Shown here in pieces: positions 1 through 8,181 of a stretch of DNA of 36,728 nt; position 1 is the first letter of the stretch, and each line of letters opens with the position of its first letter. Source of the DNA: Flavobacteriales bacterium. Lineage in GTDB: Bacteria > Bacteroidota > Bacteroidia > CAIKAF01. The position numbers and the translations under genes are program-made. The notes below the pieces were generated by a model. That model saw nothing but the letters and a program-made list of their open reading frames with translations. It made no database searches and was not told the DNA's origin. The stretch covers positions 1 through 36,728 of the forward strand of contig JANWWQ010000015.1 in assembly GCA_025055635.1 (NCBI GenBank), read 5' to 3'.

Positions 1-3000
1 AACGTTTTTTACTTCCGTCTTCATGAAAAAGTTCTGCCACCACTACGTAATAGCCAATACGGCATTTGGCTCCAGAGGCGTCTTGTCCATTCCAGGCCAA
101 AGTGGCTTGAGCGGGGAGCAGTAAGTTGCGGGCTAAAGAGTGTACCAGCCGACCAGCTTCGTCAAAAATCTGAACAGTGGCAAAATAGCCGCTTTTATCT
201 AAGTTAAAGTTGATCAATAAAACATCGTGATAGCCATCATTATCGGGGGAGAACACCTCAGGGTAAAGGGCCATTTCGCCTTGCGATGCAGGGGCTATCA
301 GAAATTGGGAATTCTGGTAGGAGGGTGTGCCGTAATTCACAGTGGCAGCAGCAGAATTCCAGTTGCTCTTATTTTGGGTAGGAAGCCAGGGATTGATTCG
401 TTCTAATGATACGCCATCAGGGTCTTTAATAACTTGGTAATGCCAATCCTCGTCAAAGGACAGCATGTCCAGCACCGTGAGGGATGCATTGGTAATGGCT
501 ACAGTACCGCCACTGTTGTTCACATCGATGTGGGAAGGAATTTCTAGAAAATTTCTTTCCGTGCCGCCTGGGTATTCGGCCATGACATTTTCAGCGTTAT
601 CGGTAAATACGAGGTAGCGGCCCGGTTGTAAAATGAGGGAAAAGTTGGCCGTTTCTTTGATAGAGATCAGGGCTTGGGTGGCTGAATCGGCCTTGCACAA
701 TTTCATTCCGTTTATATCCAAGTAATCTAAGCTGCGATTAAATATCTCCACGAATTCACTTCCGTCGCCTCGGGGATTAAATAATATCTCATTGAGTACG
801 ATATCTCCAGGCTGAGGGGGCCTGGGCAAAGCGAATGTTTGGCTGTCGGCCACACCCAGTTGGTTAAGGGCACAATCCCGGAGCGAGTCAGCCACTACTA
901 GGGTATAGCTTGTGTGCGGCTGCAAGTAATTGTCTAGCCCTATTTTTACAAGGCTGTAATCCGGATTCAGAATTTCCGCAGTCTTAACCGAGAGGCCGCT
1001 TCCCGGCAAGGCGAACCAATCTGGAGAGAGACGGCCCGGATGAAGCCCCTCGGAAAACCAGGCAATGAGGGTATCTGCCGTGGCAGCTCCCACAAATTTC
1101 AGGATGGCTGGTTTCTTGTCGCTATGGGTTGTCCACCGGCTGTTTCTATATCCCGGTGTGCCTCCGTCCGGGTGGGCGCTGGCCTTCCAATTGGTTCTTC
1201 CTAGACATGGTGTGGTGGGGTCAATCATTTCCAGGCTCCAACCGCCGTCGCTTTTCCCCGCCTCCTGGTACCATGCGTTGCTGTAAGAGACTGCGTGGAT
1301 CACTTTGCCTCTTGGATCCCGCAGTATGATCGTGGTCCCTTCATTACTTACCGCAGGAAAACCTTCCATAGGTACCACGAGGCCCGTGGAAAATAGGTCA
1401 AATCCAAGGGGAGCCGTGACCACCACAAAACTGTCAGGTGGGATATAACCTCCTGAGAATATTTCCGTAGAACTGCCCACAGTGAGAGACCAACCCGTGA
1501 GATTGATGGGAAGGCCAGTCCTATTGTACAATTCTAAATATTCCATAGCTGGTAAATTCACAGCCGGGCTTTCGTCGGCCATGATCTCTGTGATGACAAC
1601 GTCCAGAGGCTGCGTGCGGGGAAGCACAAACTGGGTGTGTATGCTTCCTGAAAACACGTGTCCATTGCAAAGTGGCAAAGGTCCCGAAAAGGTTATTGTA
1701 TATATCACATTAGGCACAATGGGCTGAGCCAGTTTTAACACGACTGTATCACCCTCGCTCCGATATAGAATATTTTGAATCTGCAAAGGGGGCTGGAAGC
1801 TAAAATGGCCAGTATGTAAACTTGCCGTGTCCAGCCGCTTATTGAAAATTAGTCGTAGATGGAGAGAATCGTCGCATAAGGCGTTGGAAAAGGCTAAGGG
1901 AATGGCAACGTTTTGATACACAGAATTGCGGCGGCCGGGTGTTCCCCCCGATGGATTCTGAGAAGCAGTCCAGTTGGACTTCTGAACGCATGGTTCCTGG
2001 GGATTTCGCATTTCCAGGCTCCACCCGCCATCGTCCTTGGCAGGATTCCCATACCAGCTTGGCTCAAAGCGCACCTTGTGAATCAATTTATCAGTAGGAG
2101 TCTGTAGTTGAATTGTTGTTCCTGTATTGGATATAGAGGGAAAACTCTGGATCCCCACCACGGAAATTTCTTGTAACGCGGCAAAAGCATCCAAATCGGT
2201 GAGTACTAGGAAGCTATCAGGGGCGATGATGCTTCCGGATGGGATAACCCTCGTGGTGCTACCTATTTTAATTTTCCATCCACTTATGTCTACAGGGAAA
2301 CTGTTGGTGTTGTAAAGTTCCACGTATTCGTGAGGCGGAAGGCCTACGACGGGCGTGGGATCTGCCATGATTTCATTAATTAACACGTCAAAAGCCTCTC
2401 CGAGGTAGAAAAGGAAACTCACGGTGGAGGGGCTCATCATGTTCCCTGCTAAATCCTTCTGACCTATCACTGTCAGGTGATAAGTAACGCCCGAACTAAG
2501 AGGCGTGCTAAGTTCCAGAAGCACTTTGGCGGGATCCTGGTTATCTAACTGGGCCGATAGGGGAATTCCGATTCCCTGATCAATAAAGAAATTGGTGGTT
2601 ATGGAAGCCGGGGCCCCTTGGAGGGGCTCGTTAAACTTTATTTCCACCGAGGTTTCCGAAGTGGCAGCAACAGCCACCACTTCGGGAGGCTGAGTATCAA
2701 TCACCCAAGGTCCACAGTAAATGTCATCTAGGTAAAATTTATCGCTGTTGCTACTGGTATGGACGCAGGCCACCCCTAAAAATTGCGGCTGAATGATTGT
2801 GGGATCATAAGTGGTGCCTAGGCTTTGCAGATTATTCCCACCTGTGTAGTCGGCAAACAACTCCCAGGTTCCTGTGGCATCTCTCCGGACACGACATCGT
2901 ACCTGCTGATTTGTGGATGTGGCGTTGGGGTTGGCTGCCCCGTCAAAGATCCGTACATGTGTGGTCCCCGTTTGTCTCCAAAGTTCCAGGCCATCGTTAC

Positions 3001-3367
3001 TACCGCTTTCACCATATCGCACATAAAAACCATTCAAAGGTCCATCTAATGTAGGGCTATCCGAGGCCAAATACACGAGCAGGTAGTTTTGCGAAGAAGG
3101 AGCAAAAGCCAAGCGAAACCAAAAGCTCCACTCTGTAACCCCCAACAGTGTGCTAGCCGTAGCGATGTAGGCAGTGTCGGTGCCGCTGTTCATAAGGCGC
3201 AACTGTGCAGCGGTGGTTACGGTAAATTTAGAAGTTTGCCCCACCCATGGAGGATTGTTGGCTAATTCTAAGTCGGCAAATTGCTCGTTAACTTGGGCGT
3301 GGACATTCGGCAAAAAAGACGCCCACAAAAACGGCCACATCTTTAGGATCCCAAGCTTTTTACGCAT
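1..3367 (-). CDS. Secreted multi-domain protein with three lamin-tail domains and a FlgD/CHU_C-like C-terminus (3' end outside window)
   Basis: One frame stays open from an ATG at 3367 to the left edge, giving at least 1122 residues; the stop lies outside the window. Residues 1-24 form a signal peptide ending NVHA before Gln25. A concanavalin-like sandwich region seems to follow to about residue 225, then a Big/SbsA-type Ig-like segment (about 228-322, starting DTQPPEVVAV). Three lamin-tail-type domains follow at about 326-415, 588-690 and 852-985. The first two carry the motif NEIMADPTP or TEIMADESP then EYxELYN and end with SLEM; the third has NEILFNP and EFVEIFN. The segment from about 1031 (YPEVFSPDNDGYHDV) matches the FlgD/CHU_C-like ending of Bacteroidota surface proteins and implies T9SS export. 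The role is probably adhesion or a cell-surface scaffold, which is inference. A TATTTTTG box sits four bases upstream of the ATG. Confidence 0.85.
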   Translation of the reverse strand, partial: MRKKLGILKMWPFLWASFLPNVHAQVNEQFADLELANNPPWVGQTSKFTVTTAAQLRLMNSGTDTAYIATASTLLGVTEWSFWFRLAFAPSSQNYLLVYLASDSPTLDGPLNGFYVRYGESGSNDGLELWRQTGTTHVRIFDGAANPNATSTNQQVRCRVRRDATGTWELFADYTGGNNLQSLGTTYDPTIIQPQFLGVACVHTSSNSDKFYLDDIYCGPWVIDTQPPEVVAVAATSETSVEIKFNEPLQGAPASITTNFFIDQGIGIPLSAQLDNQDPAKVLLELSTPLSSGVTYHLTVIGQKDLAGNMMSPSTVSFLFYLGEAFDVLINEIMADPTPVVGLPPHEYVELYNTNSFPVDISGWKIKIGSTTRVIPSGSIIAPDSFLVLTDLDAFAALQEISVVGIQSFPSISNTGTTIQLQTPTDKLIHKVRFEPSWYGNPAKDDGGWSLEMRNPQEPCVQKSNWTASQNPSGGTPGRRNSVYQNVAIPLAFSNALCDDSLHLRLIFNKRLDTASLHTGHFSFQPPLQIQNILYRSEGDTVVLKLAQPIVPNVIYTITFSGPLPLCNGHVFSGSIHTQFVLPRTQPLDVVITEIMADESPAVNLPAMEYLELYNRTGLPINLTGWSLTVGSSTEIFSGGYIPPDSFVVVTAPLGFDLFSTGLVVPMEGFPAVSNEGTTIILRDPRGKVIHAVSYSNAWYQEAGKSDGGWSLEMIDPTTPCLGRTNWKASAHPDGGTPGYRNSRWTTHSDKKPAILKFVGAATADTLIAWFSEGLHPGRLSPDWFALPGSGLSVKTAEILNPDYSLVKIGLDNYLQPHTSYTLVVADSLRDCALNQLGVADSQTFALPRPPQPGDIVLNEILFNPRGDGSEFVEIFNRSLDYLDINGMKLCKADSATQALISIKETANFSLILQPGRYLVFTDNAENVMAEYPGGTERNFLEIPSHIDVNNSGGTVAITNASLTVLDMLSFDEDWHYQVIKDPDGVSLERINPWLPTQNKSNWNSAAATVNYGTPSYQNSQFLIAPASQGEMALYPEVFSPDNDGYHDVLLINFNLDKSGYFATVQIFDEAGRLVHSLARNLLLPAQATLAWNGQDASGAKCRIGYYVVVAELFHEDGSKKR

Positions 3368-3371
3368 AAAA

Positions 3372-3379
3372 CAAAAATA
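3372..3379 (-). promoter_or_regulatory. -7 promoter box of the lamin-tail protein gene
   Basis: TATTTTTG on the minus strand is a perfect match to the Bacteroidota -7 consensus TAnnTTTG. Only four bases (TTTT) separate it from the ATG at 3367, so transcription is predicted to begin at or next to the start codon (leaderless). No good -33 TTG was seen at the usual spacing. Confidence 0.55.
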
Positions 3380-3462
3380 GCCGGGATCTAATAAATATGC
3401 CTTACCACGGGGAGTATTTAAGAAAGATTTGAAAAGGTCTCAGGCTTACCCTCTTTCGTTCT

Positions 3463-4473
3463 TCATTGCTTAGAAAATCCCAAGTTTTTTGTGTAAGTTC
3501 CCAAAATGAGGGTATCCTTGCTTTGTTCGCTGAGGGGCACAAAGGTTTTTACAAACCAGGTGCGGGCCGCAAAAAGACCATACGCATTGGTCAGGTTGGT
3601 GTAGGCGGGTTTTTCCTGAATTAAGCCAATACTGGGCTTATTGACCTCTATGTAGGTATCAAGTTCCAAAGTACCAGCCCAGCACTTAAAAGTCAACCAC
3701 CCAATCACGCGCTTCTCATTGGGGTCAGGCTGGAATTGTGAGGCAATGAAGCGGTAAAAACTGTTCTGAGGCAAATTATATTCAATCACATCTTCTGCGG
3801 GATTATAGTTTTGGATCATCCCCAGGGTCCAGGTGACGCTATCAGGCTTGCTTTCGCCGGTGAGCATATTGACTCGGGTAAAATGAAATACAATGATGGG
3901 TTGGTAAATCACTGCATTATATGCAGGATAAAACCGAATCGTATAGCCTGTTCCTAAGGGGCTATTGAAGTTCACAGATCCGGCTCCGGGTGTTTTAAAA
4001 AATTCCCCGTTGTAGTAAACCAATGGGGTGTGGCTTGTAATTAATTTTCCACTTTTGAGATTATAGATTTTTAATTGATATGTGTTGTTGGTGTTCAGGG
4101 GAGCATTGCTGGCAAAGAGATAATGTCCTTCGTTGGCAAAAATCCCGGGCTCCTTTGGCATGTTTGGGGTAGGTAAAAGGGTCACAGAGTCAAGGGGTTG
4201 GTTGTGGTTTTGGAGCCTCACGAGCCTCACCACGAGATCTTCGGGTTTGAAGTAGATGGAATCCGGTACTTGGGCCGCCACCAAGGCATTCCCGTTGGTG
4301 AGGAAAGCCTTTTGAATACGAATGTATTGGGCCGAATCCTTTTGGTTAAGAAGCCCGTAAACCACCGTTACCACCTGGTATGGAGCCGTTAGATCTACTT
4401 GATTGTTGCATCCAATACTGCTGGCCAGCGCCAGGGCCAGAATTCCGGTCCAGAGGTAATAGGATTTTTTCAC
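3463..4473 (-). CDS. Bacteroidota lipoprotein of unknown function
   Basis: The 336-residue product starts at GTG 4473 and has a lipoprotein signal peptide: a KK start, a hydrophobic stretch, and a lipobox SIGC with Cys22. The mature protein begins with a segment containing VVTVVYGLL and DSAQYIRIQKAFL, which resembles a group of uncharacterised Bacteroidota lipoproteins near DUF4249; I cannot assign the family firmly. No catalytic motif is visible. It lies 95 bases upstream of the lamin-tail gene on the same strand and is divergent from sucC. A perfect TATTTTTG box lies four bases before the GTG, which supports this start and suggests a leaderless transcript. Location is probably the outer membrane or periplasm. 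Confidence 0.75.
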   Translation of the reverse strand: MKKSYYLWTGILALALASSIGCNNQVDLTAPYQVVTVVYGLLNQKDSAQYIRIQKAFLTNGNALVAAQVPDSIYFKPEDLVVRLVRLQNHNQPLDSVTLLPTPNMPKEPGIFANEGHYLFASNAPLNTNNTYQLKIYNLKSGKLITSHTPLVYYNGEFFKTPGAGSVNFNSPLGTGYTIRFYPAYNAVIYQPIIVFHFTRVNMLTGESKPDSVTWTLGMIQNYNPAEDVIEYNLPQNSFYRFIASQFQPDPNEKRVIGWLTFKCWAGTLELDTYIEVNKPSIGLIQEKPAYTNLTNAYGLFAARTWFVKTFVPLSEQSKDTLILGTYTKNLGFSKQ

Positions 4474-4477
4474 GGGC

Positions 4478-4485
4478 CAAAAATA
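4478..4485 (-). promoter_or_regulatory. -7 promoter box of the lipoprotein gene
   Basis: TATTTTTG on the minus strand lies exactly four bases before the GTG at 4473. It lies in the 86-base divergent spacer shared with sucC. Confidence 0.5.
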
Positions 4486-4531
4486 AGGTGTGAAAAGATG
4501 GGCCTTTGTTCTTAGGGATACCTCAGGCCCC

Positions 4532-4539
4532 TATTTTTG
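4532..4539 (+). promoter_or_regulatory. -7 promoter box of sucC
   Basis: TATTTTTG is a perfect TAnnTTTG match 20 bases before the sucC ATG at 4560. A TTTG at 4505-4508 could serve as -33 element with a spacer of 23 bases, slightly long. Confidence 0.5.
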
Positions 4540-4559
4540 CCGCTTCAGCTAATAAAAAC

Positions 4560-5783
4560 ATGAACTTACATGAATATCAGGCTAAGGAGCTGCTGGCTCG
4601 CTTTGGGACTCGGGTACAGCGAGGCTACGTAGCCTCCACAGCCGATGAAGCTGTGGAAGCTGCCCTTCGCCTCCAGCAAGAAACAGGCACCTCTGTCTGG
4701 GTGGTGAAGGCCCAAATCCACGCCGGCGGGCGTGGCAAGGGCACAATTGAGGGCACCGATCAGCGTGGGGTATCACTGGCCAAAACCCTGGACGAAGTGC
4801 GGCGCATCGCGGCCGCCATGCTAGGCAAAAGGCTCATCACTTTGCAAACGGGGCCTGTCGGCAAAATCGTGCATAAAGTGTTTGTCGCTGAAGACGCCTA
4901 CAAGCCCGGCCCGGGTCAGCCGCAGGAATTCTACATCAGTGTTCTACTGGACCGCCAGCGCAGCCGCAATGTCATAGTCTATTCGCCCCAGGGCGGCGTC
5001 AATATTGAGGAGGTGGCCGAAAAGACCCCCCACCTGATCTTCCGGGAATGGATTGATCCCGCCGTGGGACTTCAGCCTTTCCAGGGCCGCCGCGTAGCCT
5101 TCAATCTAGGGCTTTCAGGCGAAGCCTTCAAAAATATGACTGCCTTTTTGTCGGCACTCTACAAGGCCTATATGGGCCTGGATGCCTCCCTCATTGAAAT
5201 CAATCCAGCCCTGAAGGCCGCTGATGGCTCCGTCATCGCCGTGGACGCCAAAGTGGCCCTGGACGACAATGCCCTCCCTCGTCATCCCGAGCTGGCCGCT
5301 TTGCGGGACATTTTAGAAGAAGACCCTATGGAAGTGGAGGCCGCGCGCCATCACCTGAACTTTATCAAATTAGATGGAAACGTTGGCTGCATGGTCAACG
5401 GAGCCGGCCTGGCCATGGCCACCATGGACATGATCAAACTCTCCGGCGGCCAACCCGCCAATTTTCTGGATGTGGGCGGAACAGCCGACGCCAAGCGGGT
5501 GGAAGAAGCCTTCCGTATCATTCTCCAAGACCCCAACGTCCGTGCCATCCTCGTCAATATATTCGGGGGCATCGTCCGCTGTGATCGTGTGGCCCAAGGT
5601 ATCGTGGATGCCTACCGCAACATCGGCCATATTCCCGTTCCCATCATAGTTAGATTACAAGGCACTAATGCGGAAGAAGCAAAGAAAATCATAGAAGAAA
5701 GTGGTTTACGCGTTCTTGCGGCCACAGAATTGGAAGAGGCAGCCCGAAAGGTGCAGGAGGTTCTGGCTCAAAAAGTAGCTTAA
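4560..5783 (+). CDS. sucC: Succinyl-CoA synthetase (ADP-forming) beta subunit
   Basis: SucC is the ATP-grasp subunit of succinyl-CoA synthetase, which makes ATP from succinyl-CoA in the TCA cycle together with SucD. The 407-residue product begins MNLHEYQAKELL, the typical SucC N-terminus, and has the glycine-rich nucleotide segment AGGRGKG (about residues 55-61), NGAGLAMATMD, and the C-terminal ligase domain with NIFGGIVRCDRVAQGI. Length is close to the usual 388-407. A longer frame starting upstream at 4506 adds a non-conserved leader that overlaps the promoter, so the ATG at 4560 was chosen. sucD is not adjacent; separate sucC and sucD loci are common in this phylum. Confidence 0.97.
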   Translation: MNLHEYQAKELLARFGTRVQRGYVASTADEAVEAALRLQQETGTSVWVVKAQIHAGGRGKGTIEGTDQRGVSLAKTLDEVRRIAAAMLGKRLITLQTGPVGKIVHKVFVAEDAYKPGPGQPQEFYISVLLDRQRSRNVIVYSPQGGVNIEEVAEKTPHLIFREWIDPAVGLQPFQGRRVAFNLGLSGEAFKNMTAFLSALYKAYMGLDASLIEINPALKAADGSVIAVDAKVALDDNALPRHPELAALRDILEEDPMEVEAARHHLNFIKLDGNVGCMVNGAGLAMATMDMIKLSGGQPANFLDVGGTADAKRVEEAFRIILQDPNVRAILVNIFGGIVRCDRVAQGIVDAYRNIGHIPVPIIVRLQGTNAEEAKKIIEESGLRVLAATELEEAARKVQEVLAQKVA

Positions 5784-5810
5784 ACTTACCAAACACCCGA
5801 GTTTTTGGAA

Positions 5811-5818
5811 TACTTTTG
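5811..5818 (+). promoter_or_regulatory. -7 promoter box of the OmpA-family gene
   Basis: TACTTTTG matches TAnnTTTG perfectly and lies 30 bases upstream of the ATG at 5849. It overlaps the upstream in-frame start at 5816, which argues that the latter is not used. Confidence 0.5.
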
Positions 5819-5848
5819 GCATTGATATTTGTCCAATTTCGTTCAGTT

Positions 5849-6712
5849 ATGAATAATATTAAATTGTACATTCTTATTTTCCCGATTTTCCTGCTTGCTT
5901 CCTGTGTCTCCAGTAAAAAGTTTAAAGAGCTGGAAGCCAAGTACAAATCTACCGAAAGTGCCTTGCAGGATACCCGTCTAAAGCTGGGAATCGCAGAGAA
6001 GGAATTAGAAAAATGCCAGGAAATGGCCCGTCGGACGGAAAAACGGTACGAGGATGAGGTCCAGAATCTGCGTAATGTAAATGCAGAACTGCTGAAAAAA
6101 GTGAGCGATCTTACCCAACTCAGCCGCCAGGAAGCTGAGAATCTTCAGGCTTCACTCCAGAAAATCCGCGAGAAGGACCTCCAAATTAAGGCTCTCCATG
6201 AAGCACTTTCCCGAAAAGACTCCGTGACCTTAGCCCTGGTTACGAGCCTCAAGCGCGCCGTGGGCATCCACGACCAGGATATCCAGATCAACGTGGAAAA
6301 GGGTGTCATTTTCATTTCCATCTCGGACAAGTTTTTGTTCCGTACAGGCAGCTACGCCATTAATCCTAAGGCCCGCGAGGTGCTCCGCAAAGTGGCTCTC
6401 GTGCTCAACGACCACCCAAAACTCGAAGTGCTGGTGGAAGGCCATACCGACAACGTTCCTTACCGCCGTCCTCCTCTCTTAGATAATTGGGACTTAAGCG
6501 TAAAAAGAGCTACTTCATTGGTGCGGATGCTACAAACCGAATTTGGCATCGCTCCAGAACGGATGATTGCGGCCGGTCGTGGGGAATACGTTCCCGTAGC
6601 CCCCAATGACACCCCTGAAAACAGGGCTCTGAACCGTCGCACCCGTATCCTGATATTGCCTAAGCTGGAAGAGTTTATAGGCCTTATTCAGGAACAGCTC
6701 GGAGGTAAGTAG
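5849..6712 (+). CDS. OmpA-family peptidoglycan-binding lipoprotein
   Basis: The 287-residue product has a lipoprotein signal peptide with lipobox LASC and Cys19. Residues about 24-125 are rich in charged heptads and should form a long coiled coil. The C-terminal OmpA/MotB domain (about 150-272) shows EGHTDN near 198, NWDLS at 213-217, GRGEYVPVAPNDTPENRALNRR and the NRRTRI motif that binds the peptide of peptidoglycan. It should link the outer membrane to the cell wall. The start at 5849 is preferred because it begins directly at the signal peptide and follows a good promoter; the upstream in-frame start at 5816 overlaps that promoter. It follows sucC by 65 bases but has its own promoter. Confidence 0.9.
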   Translation: MNNIKLYILIFPIFLLASCVSSKKFKELEAKYKSTESALQDTRLKLGIAEKELEKCQEMARRTEKRYEDEVQNLRNVNAELLKKVSDLTQLSRQEAENLQASLQKIREKDLQIKALHEALSRKDSVTLALVTSLKRAVGIHDQDIQINVEKGVIFISISDKFLFRTGSYAINPKAREVLRKVALVLNDHPKLEVLVEGHTDNVPYRRPPLLDNWDLSVKRATSLVRMLQTEFGIAPERMIAAGRGEYVPVAPNDTPENRALNRRTRILILPKLEEFIGLIQEQLGGK

Positions 6713-6803
6713 GAAAATTCTATTGGCGTCTGTCCTGACTGAAAAGGGACAAGGTGTGGAGGGGGCGGTTTGCATTTCTTAAGTATCTTACTTTAAGGGC
6801 GTG

Positions 6804-6878
6804 CCCCTTGCGGGCCGGCAGCTGAAGAGCCGTCCCTCCTCTCTGCTCGGCCGGCGGTTGCTGCCGGCCCGCAAGGGG
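6804..6878. repeat. Perfect 19-base inverted repeat with 37-base loop
   Basis: The arm at 6804-6822 (CCCCTTGCGGGCCGGCAGC) is the exact reverse complement of 6860-6878. The stem is very GC-rich and would fold strongly in RNA or as a cruciform. It lies between two convergent operons, so it may act as a bidirectional transcription barrier or be a dispersed intergenic repeat. There is no T-tract next to it. Confidence 0.85.
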
Positions 6879-6879
6879 A

Positions 6880-6954
6880 GGGCTGCTGCGGGCTCCGCGA
6901 GTGCTTCGGCACTGCCTTAGCCGCAGCCCTTGAGGCCGCAACTAAGGCAGTGCC
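6880..6954. repeat. Nested, competing inverted repeats including a UUCG-type hairpin
   Basis: Three pairings are visible. GGGCTGC (6880-6886) pairs with GCAGCCC (6923-6929). AGTGC-TTCG-GCACT (6900-6913) forms a perfect five-pair stem closed by C(UUCG)G. GGCACTGCCTTAG (6908-6920) is the exact reverse complement of 6942-6954. The last arm shares bases with the UUCG hairpin, so the two cannot form at once. Confidence 0.75.
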
Positions 6955-7293
6955 AGCCTTCGGCCGCCCTCGTGCATCTCCCCGCCCTGGCAAGGCCCCC
7001 AGTGCCGTGGTAGCCTGCCTGAGGGAGCTTCAGCCTTTATCCCAGGCAGGGGGCTTATAACATGGACGCGGTGACCCTTTTCTCAAGTCCCTCTCAGGAA
7101 ACCTTTGCCCTGCCATACCTGCTTTGGTCTATCCCGCAGATTCCTCGGGGACTTAACCTCGCTGAAGGGCCGCCATGATCAATCGTTGTTATTGCTAATT
7201 CCGCTAGGCCGTAGCACTCTTCTAATTGCCACGGCTTATCATGGAAGTTATTGTCGTCGGAAAAGATAGAGAGGCAAAGTGTGGCTTTAGCGA

Positions 7294-8181
7294 TTACCCT
7301 CTCAGAGCCTCAGCGCCTGCTACAATCTCCAGAATTTCTTTCGTGATTGCGGCCTGCCGGGCCTTGTTGTAGGAAAGGCGGAGTTCGCGCAACAGTTCGG
7401 TGGCATTGTCAGTGGCTTTGTGCATAGCTGTCATGCGGGCGCCATGTTCCGAAGCCTGGGAATCCAGCAAATAGCGGAAAAATTGCGTTTTTAGGGCAGT
7501 GGGAATCACGTTCAGTAAGATTTCTTCCTTGCCTGGTTGGAAAATATATTCCACGGAATGGGATACCTTATTCTGGCCCATCAGCCTTTCAGGACTGAGC
7601 GGTAGAAAAATTTCATTTTTTATGTACTGAGTGGCTGCCGAACGAAATTCGTTGAACACCACTGCCACTTCATCGTATTGGCCAGCGGCAAACTCATTCA
7701 GGATGCGCTCTGCCAAGGGCAAAAGGTTGGCGAAAGTCGGCCTGTCTACTACCTTCTCAACCACATCCACCACGTGGTATCCGCGCTTGGCTAAAAGGGT
7801 TGCTGCCTTGCGGCCCACCCCAATGATATCCACTTTGCCCGCCTTATGTTGGGCTTCATATTGTTCCTGAATAAGACTTATCACCTTCTTGACCACAGAG
7901 GAATTGAAAGCCCCACACAATCCTTTGTTGGCAGAGAAGGCCACGATGAGGATGCGTTCTTTGGATCGGACTGTTGCATAAGGACTTTCCAAAAAAATCT
8001 CTCTATCTAGGCTAAGGTTGCCCAATATTTCAGAAAGCTTTAAGGCATAGGGACGCAGACGATGAATATGGTCTTGCGCCCTTTTGAGTTTTGAGGCCGA
8101 CACCAGCTTCATGGCAGCGGTGATTTGCCGGGTACTGGTGACGGAGGCTATGCGATTGCGGACTTCCTTAAGACCAGGCAT
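7294..8181 (-). CDS. atpG: F1 ATP synthase gamma subunit
   Basis: The gamma subunit is the rotating central shaft of F1. The 295-residue product opens with the conserved N-terminal helix (GLKEVRNRIASVTSTRQITAAMKLV) and closes with the paired C-terminal helix (ATDNATELLRELRLSYNKARQAAITKEILEIVAGA). Length is normal. It is the last gene of the operon. Its ATG shares one base with the atpA stop codon (TGATG), so translation is probably coupled. Confidence 0.97.
   Translation of the reverse strand: MPGLKEVRNRIASVTSTRQITAAMKLVSASKLKRAQDHIHRLRPYALKLSEILGNLSLDREIFLESPYATVRSKERILIVAFSANKGLCGAFNSSVVKKVISLIQEQYEAQHKAGKVDIIGVGRKAATLLAKRGYHVVDVVEKVVDRPTFANLLPLAERILNEFAAGQYDEVAVVFNEFRSAATQYIKNEIFLPLSPERLMGQNKVSHSVEYIFQPGKEEILLNVIPTALKTQFFRYLLDSQASEHGARMTAMHKATDNATELLRELRLSYNKARQAAITKEILEIVAGAEALRG

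Larger units (their letters stand above)
6713..7293. other. 581-base gene-less spacer, GC-rich in its first half
   Basis: This stretch separates the OmpA-family gene from the end of the ATP synthase operon, so two transcription units converge here. No convincing coding frame was found. Its GC-rich part (about 6795-7010) holds several perfect inverted repeats, annotated separately, and a further 8-base inverted repeat CCTGCCTG / CAGGCAGG at 7014-7021 and 7043-7050. The rest (7060-7290) has ordinary composition and no recognised RNA family; I looked for and did not find the SRP RNA, tmRNA or RNase P RNA core motifs. Confidence 0.7.

Noticed and set aside
4506-4559. N-terminal extension of sucC to an upstream start
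   Set aside because: It covers the -7 box and adds residues absent from SucC proteins, whose N-terminus starts MNLHEYQAK.
7014-7290. Possible structured RNA (SRP RNA, tmRNA or RNase P RNA) in the spacer before atpG
   Set aside because: None of the invariant core motifs of those RNAs was found; only one 8-base inverted repeat is present.
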